Assembly: GCF_019957155.1 (NCBI RefSeq)
Contig: NZ_JAIPME010000002.1
Coordinates: forward strand, 1,426,001 to 1,490,000
Direction of reading: 5' to 3'
DNA from: Anaerococcus murdochii
Lineage (GTDB): Bacteria; Bacillota; Clostridia; Tissierellales; Peptoniphilaceae
DNA length: 64,000 nucleotides
The position numbers and the translations under genes are program-made. Below the pieces are notes generated by a model. It searched no databases and was not told where the DNA came from. It saw only the letters and a list, made by a program, of their open reading frames with translations. Shown here in pieces: positions 1-8,205 of the stretch; the first letter of the stretch is position 1; each line of letters opens with the position of its first letter.

Positions 1-639
1 ATCTACACCCTAAAACCATTCTTAACAAAACTACTAAAAAGTTATCCAAACAAACTAGATAAAATAGTAGCAGACGCAGGATACGAAAGCGAAGAAAACT
101 ATGTATACCTAGCAGAACATAATCTAACATCCTACATAAAACCTTCAAACTACGATCAATCCAAAACACGAAAATATAAAAAAGAACAAGAATTTAGAAA
201 AAGCCTAGTCTATGATGAAACCCAAGACAAATACATATCAAAAGAAGGCAAAGAATTCATAAGATCCAATGATAGATACAGTAAAAGAAAAAGGGGATAT
301 GTAACAACTACAAAAGTATACAGGTGTTTTGACTGGAATAAAGATGGTCAAAAAACTAAAGGGATCTACATAGCAGAAACATTTCAAAAATATAGGAAAG
401 AATCATTAGAAAACATAATATCCGACCAGGGAATAGAAGAAAGACTAAACAGGTCTATTCAAGCTGAGGGAGCTTTTTCCAAAATAAAATCAGGACTAAA
501 CTACAACAGATTCCACCATAGAGGAAAAGAAAATATAATAAGCGAAATATGCCTACTTTCTATTGCATTAAACTTAAATAAACTGGCATCAAAAATAGAA
601 AATAAGAACTTAGAAATTATAAAATACAAAGCTGCTTAG
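1..639 (+). CDS. IS1182-type transposase, C-terminal part (start lies before the window)
   Basis: Reading frame 1 is open from the first base to a TAG at 637-639 and gives 212 residues. It reads as the C-terminal half of a DDE transposase: an Asp in the VADAGYESEENY segment (about residues 23-34) and the catalytic Glu in SIQAEGAFSKIK (about 154-165), followed by NRFHHRGKENI and a C-terminal helix. That arrangement is typical of IS1182-family transposases, which move an insertion sequence by cut-and-paste. The frame is intact to its end, so the element may be active; the missing start is only the window edge. Codon use is rich in ATA, CTA and ACA and differs from the genes downstream, as expected for mobile DNA. 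Family placement is from motif recognition. Confidence 0.8.
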   Translation: MYTLKPFLTKLLKSYPNKLDKIVADAGYESEENYVYLAEHNLTSYIKPSNYDQSKTRKYKKEQEFRKSLVYDETQDKYISKEGKEFIRSNDRYSKRKRGYVTTTKVYRCFDWNKDGQKTKGIYIAETFQKYRKESLENIISDQGIEERLNRSIQAEGAFSKIKSGLNYNRFHHRGKENIISEICLLSIALNLNKLASKIENKNLEIIKYKAA

Positions 640-767
640 GAAAAAAATATTCATGATAGATAGCTTTATTAAGTGACCCTAATTTTAATAAAAATGTGGA
701 AAATTTATTCTTATCTTAAAAAACTCTATAAAAATTAATGGCTTGATACAAATACACAAGAAAAAAA

Positions 768-810
768 GTGATGAGCAGAATAGATTTACCTATTCTGCAT
801 CACCTTTTTT
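768..810. terminator. Bidirectional hairpin terminator
   Basis: GTGAT and GCAGAATAG pair with CTATTCTGC and ATCAC around the loop ATTTAC, with a two-base bulge. The stem is flanked by seven A on the left and a T-run on the right. It can end the minus-strand FMN reductase transcript and any message read out of the transposase. Confidence 0.8.
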
Positions 811-1349
811 TAGTCTACAAATTTTTTAGCAAAGTCTACGAAGGCATCGCAGGCACTTTTTACAAATGGTCTTGTTTCTTCGATAAGTTTTCCATCCTTA
901 TCAAATAATTCGTTAATCTTAGCTAGGTATACTTCTGGCTTGCTCATTGCTATGAGGTCTACACAAGTAAAGGATTGCTTTAGGGCAAGGTTACTTGATA
1001 CCCCACCCATTGTACCGATTGTAGAGCTAAAAACTGTAGCTGGCTTTCCAGCCCATAGGTTTCCTTCTGGCCCACGAGATGCAATGTCAATTGCATTTTT
1101 TAAGACTGGGGCTAGGGACCTGTTGTATTCTGGTGTTATAAAGATAAAGGCGTCACATTTTTTGACATCTTCTCTAAGTTTAATGTAGGCAGGGTGAATT
1201 TCGCCCATGTCTAGGTCTTGGTTATAAAAAGGTGTTTCGCTTAAATCTATCATATATGTTTCAACATCTAGAAGTTCTGCAACTTCCTTGGCAAGCTTTT
1301 TATTCCATGAATTTTTTCTAAGTGATCCTACTAATAATCCTATTTTCAT
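810..1349 (-). CDS. NAD(P)H-dependent FMN reductase family protein
   Basis: A 179-residue flavodoxin-fold protein. The N-terminal phosphate-binding loop GSLRKNSWN (residues 8-16), the PEYNRSLAPVLKNAID segment (73-88) and SSTIGTMGG (108-116) match the NADPH-dependent FMN reductase/chromate-quinone reductase family. These are cytoplasmic enzymes that use NAD(P)H and FMN to reduce quinones, azo compounds or metal ions; the physiological substrate cannot be told from sequence. The start is an ATG preceded by AAAGGA on the minus strand. It stands alone between a terminator and the nfn operon, with about 80 bp to nfnB, so it may be read through from that operon. The product is likely a general redox or detoxification enzyme. 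Confidence 0.85.
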   Translation of the reverse strand: MKIGLLVGSLRKNSWNKKLAKEVAELLDVETYMIDLSETPFYNQDLDMGEIHPAYIKLREDVKKCDAFIFITPEYNRSLAPVLKNAIDIASRGPEGNLWAGKPATVFSSTIGTMGGVSSNLALKQSFTCVDLIAMSKPEVYLAKINELFDKDGKLIEETRPFVKSACDAFVDFAKKFVD

Positions 1350-1429
1350 TGATAAATCCTTTCTTTTTTATTTATTTAATTTATACCCTAAAGTCTAAGA
1401 TATAAGCAAAAAGAGCTAGCCCTATATAA

Positions 1430-2821
1430 TTAATCATTTTTATTTCTTATATATTTATCAATGTTTGCTGCGGCCTTTTTGCCGGCTCCCATGGCTAGGA
1501 TTACTGTGGCTGCGCCTGAAACAGCGTCACCTCCTGCAAAGACTCCGTCCTTGCTGGTCATGGTGGTATCGTCAATTATAATTCCGCCCCAAGATTCGGT
1601 TTTTATATCTGGATTGGTGTGCTTGATTAGTGGGTTTGGTGATTGGCCGATTGAAACAATTACTGATTCAAATTCAACTTCTTCGAATTTTCCTGTTGCA
1701 ACTGGTCTTCTTCTGCCTGAAGCATCAGGTTCGCCGAGTTCCATTTTCTCAACCTTTACAGCCTTAACCCAACCATTTTCGCCAATAATTTCTACTGGGT
1801 TGTGGAGGTTCATAAAATTAATGCCTTCTTCTATGGCGTGGTGGCTTTCTTCTGCCCTTGCTGGCATTTCCTCAAAACTCCTACGATATACAACTGTCAC
1901 ATCAGCCCCAAGTCTTTTTGCAGATCTTGCAGCGTCCATGGCCACGTTTCCGCCACCAACTACGCAGACTTTCTTGCCCACATGGACTGGTGTGTCGTAT
2001 TTTGGAAACTTATAGGCTTTCATAAGGTTCATACGGGTTAAAAATTCATTTGCAGAATAAACTCCATTTAGGTTTTCACCTGGAATGCCCAAAAACTTTG
2101 GAAGTCCAGCACCAGATGCAATGTAAATTGCCTCATAGCCCTGATCATAGAGGTCCTCAATTGAAAGGGTCCTGCCAACTATTGTGTTGGTTTTAAGTTT
2201 TACTCCAAGTCCGATTACGTTTTTAAGCTCTGTATTTACAAGTTTTTTTGGAAGCCTAAATTCAGGAATTCCATACATCAAAACCCCGCCTGCTGTGTGG
2301 AAGGCATCAAAAAGTGTTACCTTATAGCCTAGTTTTGCAAGATCTGCAGCAGCAGTTAGGCCAGATGGGCCTGCACCAACCACAGCGACTTTTTCCTTGT
2401 TAGCGTAAACTTCAACTGGTTTTTTATATTTTTTGTTGTTGTGATAATCTGCGACAAATCTCTCGAGCCTGCCTATTCCAACAGGTTCGCCCTTGATTCC
2501 TCTTGTACAAACGCCTTCGCATTGGTTTTCTTGTGGGCAAACTCTTCCGCAAATGGCTGGAAGGTTGTTGGTTTCAGCGATTTTTTCGTAGGCGCTATCA
2601 AGGTCGCCGTCAACTATAAATTGGATAAATTCAGGAATTTTTACGGAAACAGGACAGCCAGAAACACAAGGCTGGTTCTTGCAGTGGACACACCTAGTGG
2701 CTTCTTCTAGGGCCATTTCTGCGGTATAGCCTGTGGCAACTTCGTCAAAATTTTTATTTCTAATATTTGGGTCCTGTTCAGGCATCTTTACTTTTTCATT
2801 TGACATATTAAATTTTGCCAT
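1430..2821 (-). CDS. nfnB: NfnB: large subunit of the NADH-dependent ferredoxin:NADP+ oxidoreductase (GltD-like)
   Basis: The 463 residues match the glutamate synthase small-subunit (GltD-like) fold. The N-terminal ferredoxin-like domain has cysteines 44, 47, 52, 56 and 91, 95, 101, 105 for two [4Fe-4S] clusters. An FAD-binding GAGPSG loop lies at about 149-154 and a second Rossmann motif, GGGNVAMDAARSAKR, at about 290-304 binds NADP(H). The gene overlaps the upstream flavoprotein gene by 14 bp, and that pairing is the diagnostic arrangement of NfnAB, which bifurcates electrons between ferredoxin, NADH and NADP+ in the cytoplasm of anaerobes. A stand-alone GltD would instead sit beside a glutamate synthase large subunit, which is absent here. 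GGGGAGG precedes the ATG. SudAB-type sulfide dehydrogenase is the main alternative name. Confidence 0.85.
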   Translation of the reverse strand: MAKFNMSNEKVKMPEQDPNIRNKNFDEVATGYTAEMALEEATRCVHCKNQPCVSGCPVSVKIPEFIQFIVDGDLDSAYEKIAETNNLPAICGRVCPQENQCEGVCTRGIKGEPVGIGRLERFVADYHNNKKYKKPVEVYANKEKVAVVGAGPSGLTAAADLAKLGYKVTLFDAFHTAGGVLMYGIPEFRLPKKLVNTELKNVIGLGVKLKTNTIVGRTLSIEDLYDQGYEAIYIASGAGLPKFLGIPGENLNGVYSANEFLTRMNLMKAYKFPKYDTPVHVGKKVCVVGGGNVAMDAARSAKRLGADVTVVYRRSFEEMPARAEESHHAIEEGINFMNLHNPVEIIGENGWVKAVKVEKMELGEPDASGRRRPVATGKFEEVEFESVIVSIGQSPNPLIKHTNPDIKTESWGGIIIDDTTMTSKDGVFAGGDAVSGAATVILAMGAGKKAAANIDKYIRNKND

Positions 2822-3650
2822 TTCTTACCTCCCCAGTTAGGTTGCAAATGTGTTCTCTTTCCTCTGTGGCGTAGTTTCTTGACCTATTCATGGCCTCATC
2901 AAAATCTACCAAAAATCCATCGAAATCAGGTCCGTCAACGCAGGCAAATTTCATTTCTCCGCCAACAGTAAGTCTGCAACACCCGCACATACCTGTGCCG
3001 TCAACCATAATTGAGTTCATAGACACAGTTGTTGGTATATCATGGACTTTGGTAATGTTAACCACATTTTTCATCATGATAGCAGGGCCAATAGTAAGGA
3101 CGTGGTCGTAGATTTTTCCTTCATTTAAAAGGTTTTCTAAAACTTGGGTTACAAAACCCTGTCTGCCGTAAGATCCGTCATCGGTTGTTATGTAAAGATT
3201 ATCCGAACAATTTTCAAGTTCATCTTCAAGAATGATTATGTCCTTATTTTTAAAACCCATGATGACATCAACATTGGCTCCGATTTCGTGGAGATATTTG
3301 GCCTGTGGATAGGCAATTGCAGTTCCAAGACCGCCGCCGATTACGCAGATATTTTTCCCCTTCAAATCGTCTAATTCAGTAGGTTTGCCAAGGGGACCTA
3401 CGAAGTCTAAAAATCCATCCCCAGCCTTAAGGCCGTTCATTCTCATAGTTGTGCCGCCAACGACTTGGACGATTATTGTAACATTTTCTCCGTCGACTCC
3501 TGAAATGGTAAAAGGCACTCTTTCGCCCCTTTCATCGAGCCTTAGGATTATAAATTGGCCAGGCAGAGCTTTTTTTGCAATCTCTGGGGCCTTCACAACA
3601 AACTTGATGGTTGTATCATTCAAATTTGTTTTTTCTATTATTCTTGCCAT
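2808..3650 (-). CDS. nfnA: NfnA: FAD/[2Fe-2S] subunit of the NADH-dependent ferredoxin:NADP+ oxidoreductase
   Basis: A 280-residue ferredoxin-NADP reductase-like protein of the PyrK/SudB/NfnA group. It has a flavin-binding barrel with RVPFTISG near residue 45, a nucleotide-binding GGGLGTAIAYP segment near 105, and a C-terminal MCGCCRLTVGG...FACVDGP cysteine cluster for the [2Fe-2S] centre. It carries the NAD(H)-bifurcating flavin in NfnAB. I place the start at the ATG at 3650 because AAAGGAGG lies just upstream; a longer frame with six extra residues begins at 3668 but would contain this ribosome site. The product starts MARIIEK. The gene overlaps nfnB, so the subunits are probably translationally coupled. 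PyrK is unlikely because there is no pyrD nearby. Confidence 0.85.
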   Translation of the reverse strand: MARIIEKTNLNDTTIKFVVKAPEIAKKALPGQFIILRLDERGERVPFTISGVDGENVTIIVQVVGGTTMRMNGLKAGDGFLDFVGPLGKPTELDDLKGKNICVIGGGLGTAIAYPQAKYLHEIGANVDVIMGFKNKDIIILEDELENCSDNLYITTDDGSYGRQGFVTQVLENLLNEGKIYDHVLTIGPAIMMKNVVNITKVHDIPTTVSMNSIMVDGTGMCGCCRLTVGGEMKFACVDGPDFDGFLVDFDEAMNRSRNYATEEREHICNLTGEVRNGKI

Positions 3651-3796
3651 AAGTCCTCCTTTAGACAAAGATTTATATCTTTAATTATAACATACTTCAC
3701 AATAATAAATATGTAAAAATTGAAAGGCAAGGAAAGGTGAATTATTTATAAAATATAGTATTATAGACCTATTGAGATAAAAAAGAAGGGAGTATT

Positions 3797-5572
3797 ATGG
3801 AAAAAAATCAAAGAAAATACACAAACAAATACCTCCTAAAAAAGTTCATACCTTATTATGGACCTTACAGGAAGGTTTTAACCATAGATTTGTTGGCAGC
3901 AGCCTTTACAACAGTATCTGAGCTAATCTTGCCACTTTTATTATCCTACCTTACAGACTGGGCACAAATAGGCGTCCTTGATGCGCCAAGGATAGTGAAA
4001 GTTGCTATAATTTATGCCATAACAAAGGCGGTTTCAGTCATAGCTAGGTATTTCATGCAGTCTATGGGCCACATCATGGGGGCATCGATCGAAAGAGACA
4101 TGAGAAAAGACGTCTTCAACCACCTCATGGAAATGGATACAGAATTTTTTAATGAAGCAAAAATCGGCCAGCTAATGACCAGGCTTACCTCTGATTTGTT
4201 TGAAATTACAGAATTTGCCCACCACGTTCCTGAGGAATTCCTAGTTGGGGCCATCAAGCTAATAATTTCCTTTATAGTCTTATTGACAATAGATTGGAAA
4301 TTAGCCCTAGTAATCTATATCCTAATCCCACTAATGTACGTTGTTTCAAGGAAGTCTAGGGCCAAATTTAGGCGAGCTACAAAAAATTCTAAGAAACAAA
4401 TAGGGGAAATAAATGCAGGCGTGGAAGATACCCTACTTGGCATCAGCGTTGTAAAATCTTTTGCCAATGAAAATATTGAAAAATCCAAATTTGCCAAGGA
4501 AAACGACAAGTTTGCTGACATCAAGGCCGACCAATATTACAACATGGCCAAATATTTTATGGTCAAGGACACTTTTTCAGGCCTCATGTATTTGGTTTTA
4601 ATTGTAATCGGTGGTCTACTTGTAATAAATAAAGAAATCACCCCAGGTGACCTAATCGCCTTTACCATGTATCTAAATATGTTAGTTGCAACCATTGAAA
4701 GGCTTATAAACTTCACCGACACCTATGAAAGAGGGACAACCGGTATAGAACGCTTTATCGAAATCATGAGCCTTGATAGGGATATTTTTGACGCAGAAAA
4801 CCCAGAAACCCTAGCAGACGTTAAGGGTAAGATCGAATTTGACGGGGTATCTTTTAAATATCCAAACTCAGCAGAAAATGAACCTTATGTCCTAGAAGAC
4901 ATGTCCTTTAAAATTGATGTTGGGGAAAATATTGCCCTAGTCGGTCCGTCAGGAGCAGGAAAGACCACAATTTCAAAGCTAATCCCAAGATTTTACGATG
5001 TAAATGAAGGGGAAATTAGGATTGATAATACAAATATCAAGGACCTTTCAATTGATTCTTTGAGAAACAATATTGGAATCGTCCAGCAAGATGTTTACCT
5101 ATTTTCAGGCACAGTTAGGGAAAATATCGCCTACGGCAAGGAAGATGCCACAGAAGCAGAAATCAAGGAAGCAGCAAGGCTTGCAGGTGCAGATGAATTT
5201 ATAAAAGATTTGCCAAATGGCCTTGACACCTATATAGGCGAGCGTGGAGTGAAATTATCCGGAGGGCAAAAGCAAAGAATATCAATAGCCAGAGTCTTCC
5301 TCAAAAACCCACCAATCCTAATTCTAGATGAGGCAACCAGTGCCCTAGACAATAAGAGCGAGGCTATAGTCCAAGCCTCATTAGAAAAACTATCAAAGGG
5401 TAGGACAACCCTAACAATCGCCCACAGGCTATCAACCATCATCAACGCCGATGAAATCATAGTCCTAACCTACGACGGCATAGTAGAAAGAGGCAACCAC
5501 AAAGACCTCCTAGCCAAAAAGGGAGTCTACTACAACCTATACAATTCAAATAACACAGATTTATTCGGCTAA
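3797..5572 (+). CDS. ABC exporter, fused permease and ATPase (MsbA/LmrA type)
   Basis: A 591-residue half-transporter with six predicted membrane helices in the first 320 residues, then a nucleotide-binding domain. Walker A (GPSGAGKTT) is at about 382-390, the Q-loop at IVQQDVYLFSG, the signature LSGGQKQR at about 486 and Walker B ILILDEATSALD at about 507, with the switch His in IAHRLS. All catalytic motifs are intact. It should work as a homodimer in the cytoplasmic membrane, exporting lipids, drugs or peptides; the substrate is not evident. The start ATG follows AAGGGAG. It is a single-gene unit, divergent from nfnA and closed by a strong terminator, with no neighbouring regulator. Confidence 0.88.
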   Translation: MEKNQRKYTNKYLLKKFIPYYGPYRKVLTIDLLAAAFTTVSELILPLLLSYLTDWAQIGVLDAPRIVKVAIIYAITKAVSVIARYFMQSMGHIMGASIERDMRKDVFNHLMEMDTEFFNEAKIGQLMTRLTSDLFEITEFAHHVPEEFLVGAIKLIISFIVLLTIDWKLALVIYILIPLMYVVSRKSRAKFRRATKNSKKQIGEINAGVEDTLLGISVVKSFANENIEKSKFAKENDKFADIKADQYYNMAKYFMVKDTFSGLMYLVLIVIGGLLVINKEITPGDLIAFTMYLNMLVATIERLINFTDTYERGTTGIERFIEIMSLDRDIFDAENPETLADVKGKIEFDGVSFKYPNSAENEPYVLEDMSFKIDVGENIALVGPSGAGKTTISKLIPRFYDVNEGEIRIDNTNIKDLSIDSLRNNIGIVQQDVYLFSGTVRENIAYGKEDATEAEIKEAARLAGADEFIKDLPNGLDTYIGERGVKLSGGQKQRISIARVFLKNPPILILDEATSALDNKSEAIVQASLEKLSKGRTTLTIAHRLSTIINADEIIVLTYDGIVERGNHKDLLAKKGVYYNLYNSNNTDLFG

Positions 5573-5576
5573 AAAG

Positions 5577-5602
5577 AACAGACCCCGTGGTCTGTTTTTT
5601 CT
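5577..5602 (+). terminator. Rho-independent terminator of the ABC exporter gene
   Basis: AACAGACC pairs with GGTCTGTT around CCGT, followed by a T-run, immediately after the exporter stop codon. Confidence 0.85.
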
Positions 5603-5629
5603 TGGTAATCTTATCTAAAGATGTATAAT
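5602..5629 (+). promoter_or_regulatory. Sigma-A-type promoter of the J-protein/ThrE operon
   Basis: TTGGTA (5602-5607) and TATAAT (5624-5629) are separated by 16 bp. The predicted transcription start near 5636 lies downstream of an in-frame ATG at 5621, which rules that ATG out as the start of the next gene. Confidence 0.65.
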
Positions 5630-5653
5630 ATAATGGGAAAGAAAGGACATTTT

Positions 5654-6454
5654 ATGAAAAAACTATTTGGCAAGTTCCTTCATGGACTTGCAACCCTAAT
5701 CGGAACTATTTTTGCAGTTCTAATTAACTTTATGAATATACTAGTGATGACCTTCGAAGGAATAAGATCTCTTTTAGCCCTTGTCTTTATGGTGGGCTGT
5801 TCGACTTTCATTTTCCTTCCAACTCTTTTATTATTTTTGCCTGCCAAGGTTTGGTATGCGATTTTTATTATCCTTGTAATTCCAGTCCTTGGACCTAAAT
5901 TTATTTCGATTCTAAGGTATGGAAATTATGTCCTTACTGAATGGATGTATGACAGGGCAAATTATTTGATAACAGGGGAGAGGGTCGGCTTTGAAAATAT
6001 TTCAGATTATTCTGAAAAATACAAGATTGACCAAGAAAGAGAAAGACAAAGACAGGCAGAAGAAGAGGCTCGTCGCCGCCAAGAGCAAATGTACGACTAC
6101 TTTGAAGACCTCTTTGGTAATTTCACCTACTATGACACTAGGGATTTTAACCAGGGTGACTTTGGTGGTTTTTCTGGTGGTAATTATGGCGGCTACCAAA
6201 ATTATGGCGGTGGATTTTCTGGGGTTAATGACCTTGGCTTTAAGGAAAGGTATGAAAATGCAACAAGTAAGCTTGGAGTGCCACTAAATACAGACATCTA
6301 TGATGTAAAACTTGCTTATAGGAAGCTTGCTAAAAAATACCATCCAGATTTGAATAAAGAGCCTGGTGCCAAGGAGAAATTCCAAGAAATTAACGATGCC
6401 TATGAGTTTTTGTCTGAAGAAAATATCAAGAAGTACAAGAATAATTATTTATAG
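5654..6454 (+). CDS. Membrane-anchored J-domain protein
   Basis: A 266-residue protein with three hydrophobic segments in the first 100 residues, a charged Arg/Glu/Gln-rich helix (about 125-145), a Gly/Tyr/Asn-rich linker (about 165-200) and a C-terminal J-domain. The J-domain has the invariant HPD in [18 protein letters not shown] and ends ...[12 protein letters not shown]-domains recruit DnaK and stimulate its ATPase, so this probably brings Hsp70 to the inner face of the membrane. It lacks the zinc-finger and substrate-binding domains of DnaJ. The start at 5654 is chosen for its AAAGGA site and because the promoter -10 overlaps the longer frame. The threonine/serine exporter pair follows 8 bp downstream in the same transcript. 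The client is unknown. Confidence 0.8.
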   Translation: MKKLFGKFLHGLATLIGTIFAVLINFMNILVMTFEGIRSLLALVFMVGCSTFIFLPTLLLFLPAKVWYAIFIILVIPVLGPKFISILRYGNYVLTEWMYDRANYLITGERVGFENISDYSEKYKIDQERERQRQAEEEARRRQEQMYDYFEDLFGNFTYYDTRDFNQGDFGGFSGGNYGGYQNYGGGFSGVNDLGFKERYENATSKLGVPLNTDIYDVKLAYRKLAKKYHPDLNKEPGAKEKFQEINDAYEFLSEENIKKYKNNYL

Positions 6455-6462
6455 GAAAAACC

Positions 6463-7245
6463 ATGCACGATACAATTAAGAATGAAAAAGCAGCAGTCCT
6501 ATTATCAGAAGTCGCCTCAGATGCTGGCGCGATCATGCTTGCAAGCGGGGCGGAGATATATAGGGTTGAAGATACAGTAGAAAGAATAATAAGGTCTAAG
6601 ACAAACGCCAAGGATGTTGATGTTTACTCAACTTTTAACGTAATTATCCTATCTTTTACCTATGACAACGAGGTCCATACCAATGTTAGGAGGGTAAAAA
6701 ACAGGGCCAATAAATTATTTTACGTTGACAAGGTCAACCAATTTTCAAGAGATTTTTGTGCGGGCAAATTAAGCCTGGAAGAGGCCTTAGTGGAGCTTAA
6801 GAAGATTAAGGCTTCTACAGGAAAACCACTTTTTGAAAAAATCCTAGGCGGGGGCATAGCAGCTGGAGCTTTTTCCCTACTTCTAAGTGGTGGTCAGGAT
6901 GAGATGGCAGTTTCCTTTATAGTGGGACTCCTTTCTTACTATGCAGCAAACTTTATGGAACAAAATGGAATTGGTTATTTTGTGGTAAATTACCTCTACG
7001 GGGTCATTGTTTCCCTCCTAACCATAATTTTTGCCCATTATCTTCCTGGAATTGAATCTGGTATAATCATTGTTTCATCCATGATGGCACTCCTTCCGGG
7101 AATAATGATTACAAATGCCATGAGGGACTTGATGAGTGGGGATGCGACTAGTGGCCTAACTGGAGCTGTAATTGGTATTTTAATATCGACAGCCCTTGCC
7201 ATGGGAGTTGGTACTCCTATTACAATTATGAAGATTTGGGGTTAA
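6463..7245 (+). CDS. Threonine/serine exporter, ThrE N-terminal-domain protein
   Basis: A 260-residue member of the ThrE/YjjP family. A soluble N-terminal region of about 115 residues contains the family hallmark ASGAEIYRVEDTVERI (about 27-42); about five membrane helices follow. In Corynebacterium ThrE this unit is fused to a second membrane domain; here the second half is the next gene, one base away. Together they should export threonine and serine and possibly other small metabolites. The start ATG follows AGGAAAAACC. The coupling to a J-domain gene upstream is not something I recognise from characterised systems. Confidence 0.82.
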   Translation: MHDTIKNEKAAVLLSEVASDAGAIMLASGAEIYRVEDTVERIIRSKTNAKDVDVYSTFNVIILSFTYDNEVHTNVRRVKNRANKLFYVDKVNQFSRDFCAGKLSLEEALVELKKIKASTGKPLFEKILGGGIAAGAFSLLLSGGQDEMAVSFIVGLLSYYAANFMEQNGIGYFVVNYLYGVIVSLLTIIFAHYLPGIESGIIIVSSMMALLPGIMITNAMRDLMSGDATSGLTGAVIGILISTALAMGVGTPITIMKIWG

Positions 7246-7246
7246 T

Positions 7247-7720
7247 ATGATTTATTTTAGAGAATTTATAATTTCAGCCATTGCGGCAGTTGGTTTTGGT
7301 TTGATTTTTGATTTACCCAAAAAAGCTATTTATATTTCAAGTTTGGCAGCAGGTTTTGGTTGGGTAATCTATAAAATAACTATGGAAGTTACTGGTTCTG
7401 TATATCTAGGATCTCTAGTTTCTGCCCTTGTAATGGCTGCAACAGCAGAGGTTTTGGCCAGGGTTTTTCATTATCCAGCCAGCGTTTTTATCCTTCCAGG
7501 TATAATCAATCTTTGCCCAGGTGAAGCCATTTATAAATCGATGACAAATTTTATAGCTAATGAAAATCTTGTGGCCCTTTCTTATTTTTATAAGGCCCTA
7601 GGAATTGCAGCAGCTATTGCCTTTGGTGTTTTGTTGTCATCTTCATTTTCAGCTTCACTTAAGAATTTTAAATGGAGAAGTCAAAGAAGGACAGATTTTA
7701 CAAAATTTAGGAGAAAATAA
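7247..7720 (+). CDS. Threonine/serine exporter, ThrE C-terminal-domain protein (YjjB-like)
   Basis: A 157-residue, almost wholly hydrophobic protein with four or five membrane helices. It carries the FHYPASVFILPGIINLCPGEAIYKSM segment (about 83-109, split here by rough position only), which typifies the second half of ThrE transporters. It begins one base after the stop of the partner gene and overlaps msrA by one base (TAATG), so the three are probably translated together. It is unlikely to transport on its own. Confidence 0.8.
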   Translation: MIYFREFIISAIAAVGFGLIFDLPKKAIYISSLAAGFGWVIYKITMEVTGSVYLGSLVSALVMAATAEVLARVFHYPASVFILPGIINLCPGEAIYKSMTNFIANENLVALSYFYKALGIAAAIAFGVLLSSSFSASLKNFKWRSQRRTDFTKFRRK

Positions 7721-8205
7721 TGAAAGAAATATACCTAGCAGGTGGTTGTTTTTGGGGAGTAGATGCCTATTTTGGGGGCCTTGATGGAGTTGTTGCTACA
7801 GAATGTGGCTATGCTAATGGAAAAACTCCCACAACTACTTATGAAGAATTATACAAAACAGACTTTGCAGAAACAGTCAAAGTAACTTTTGATGAAGAAA
7901 AAATTTCTTTACATCAAATCCTTGAACATTTTTATTATATAATTAATCCTTTTTCCCTAAACAGGCAGGGCAATGACCTAGGCCGACAATATAGGACAGG
8001 GATTTATTCTGAAAATGAAGAAGATTTGGAATTTGCAAGAAATTTTCTAAGCAAAAAGCAAAAGCAAGCAGACAGGAAAATCCTAGTAGAAGTAGAAGAA
8101 TTAAGGTCTTATGTGGTGGCAGAAACCTATCACCAAGACTATTTGAAGAAAAACCCAGCTGGCTATTGCCACATTGATTTAAGCGATGTATTGGAGATAA
8201 AATGA
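7720..8205 (+). CDS. msrA: Peptide methionine-S-sulfoxide reductase MsrA
   Basis: A 161-residue protein with the catalytic GCFWG motif at residues 9-13 (Cys10 nucleophile), the YANGKTPTTTYEE segment that shapes the substrate pocket, and the C-terminal NPAGYCHIDL with a candidate resolving Cys near 153. It reduces the S-epimer of methionine sulfoxide in proteins using thioredoxin, repairing oxidative damage in the cytoplasm. The domain is stand-alone with no fused MsrB, and no msrB was seen nearby. The start codon overlaps the preceding stop (TAATG), and its own stop overlaps the next start by four bases. An anaerobe keeping msrA beside secreted and membrane proteins fits exposure to host oxidants (inference). 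Confidence 0.93.
   Translation: MKEIYLAGGCFWGVDAYFGGLDGVVATECGYANGKTPTTTYEELYKTDFAETVKVTFDEEKISLHQILEHFYYIINPFSLNRQGNDLGRQYRTGIYSENEEDLEFARNFLSKKQKQADRKILVEVEELRSYVVAETYHQDYLKKNPAGYCHIDLSDVLEIK

Noticed and set aside
671..680. AAGTGACCCT as a possible right end of the IS element
   Set aside because: The left end is outside the window, so no inverted repeat or target duplication can be checked.
1461..2015. Long plus-strand open frame opposite nfnB
   Set aside because: It is the antisense shadow of a gene with a complete set of Fe-S and nucleotide motifs; it has no ribosome site and its product looks like no protein family.
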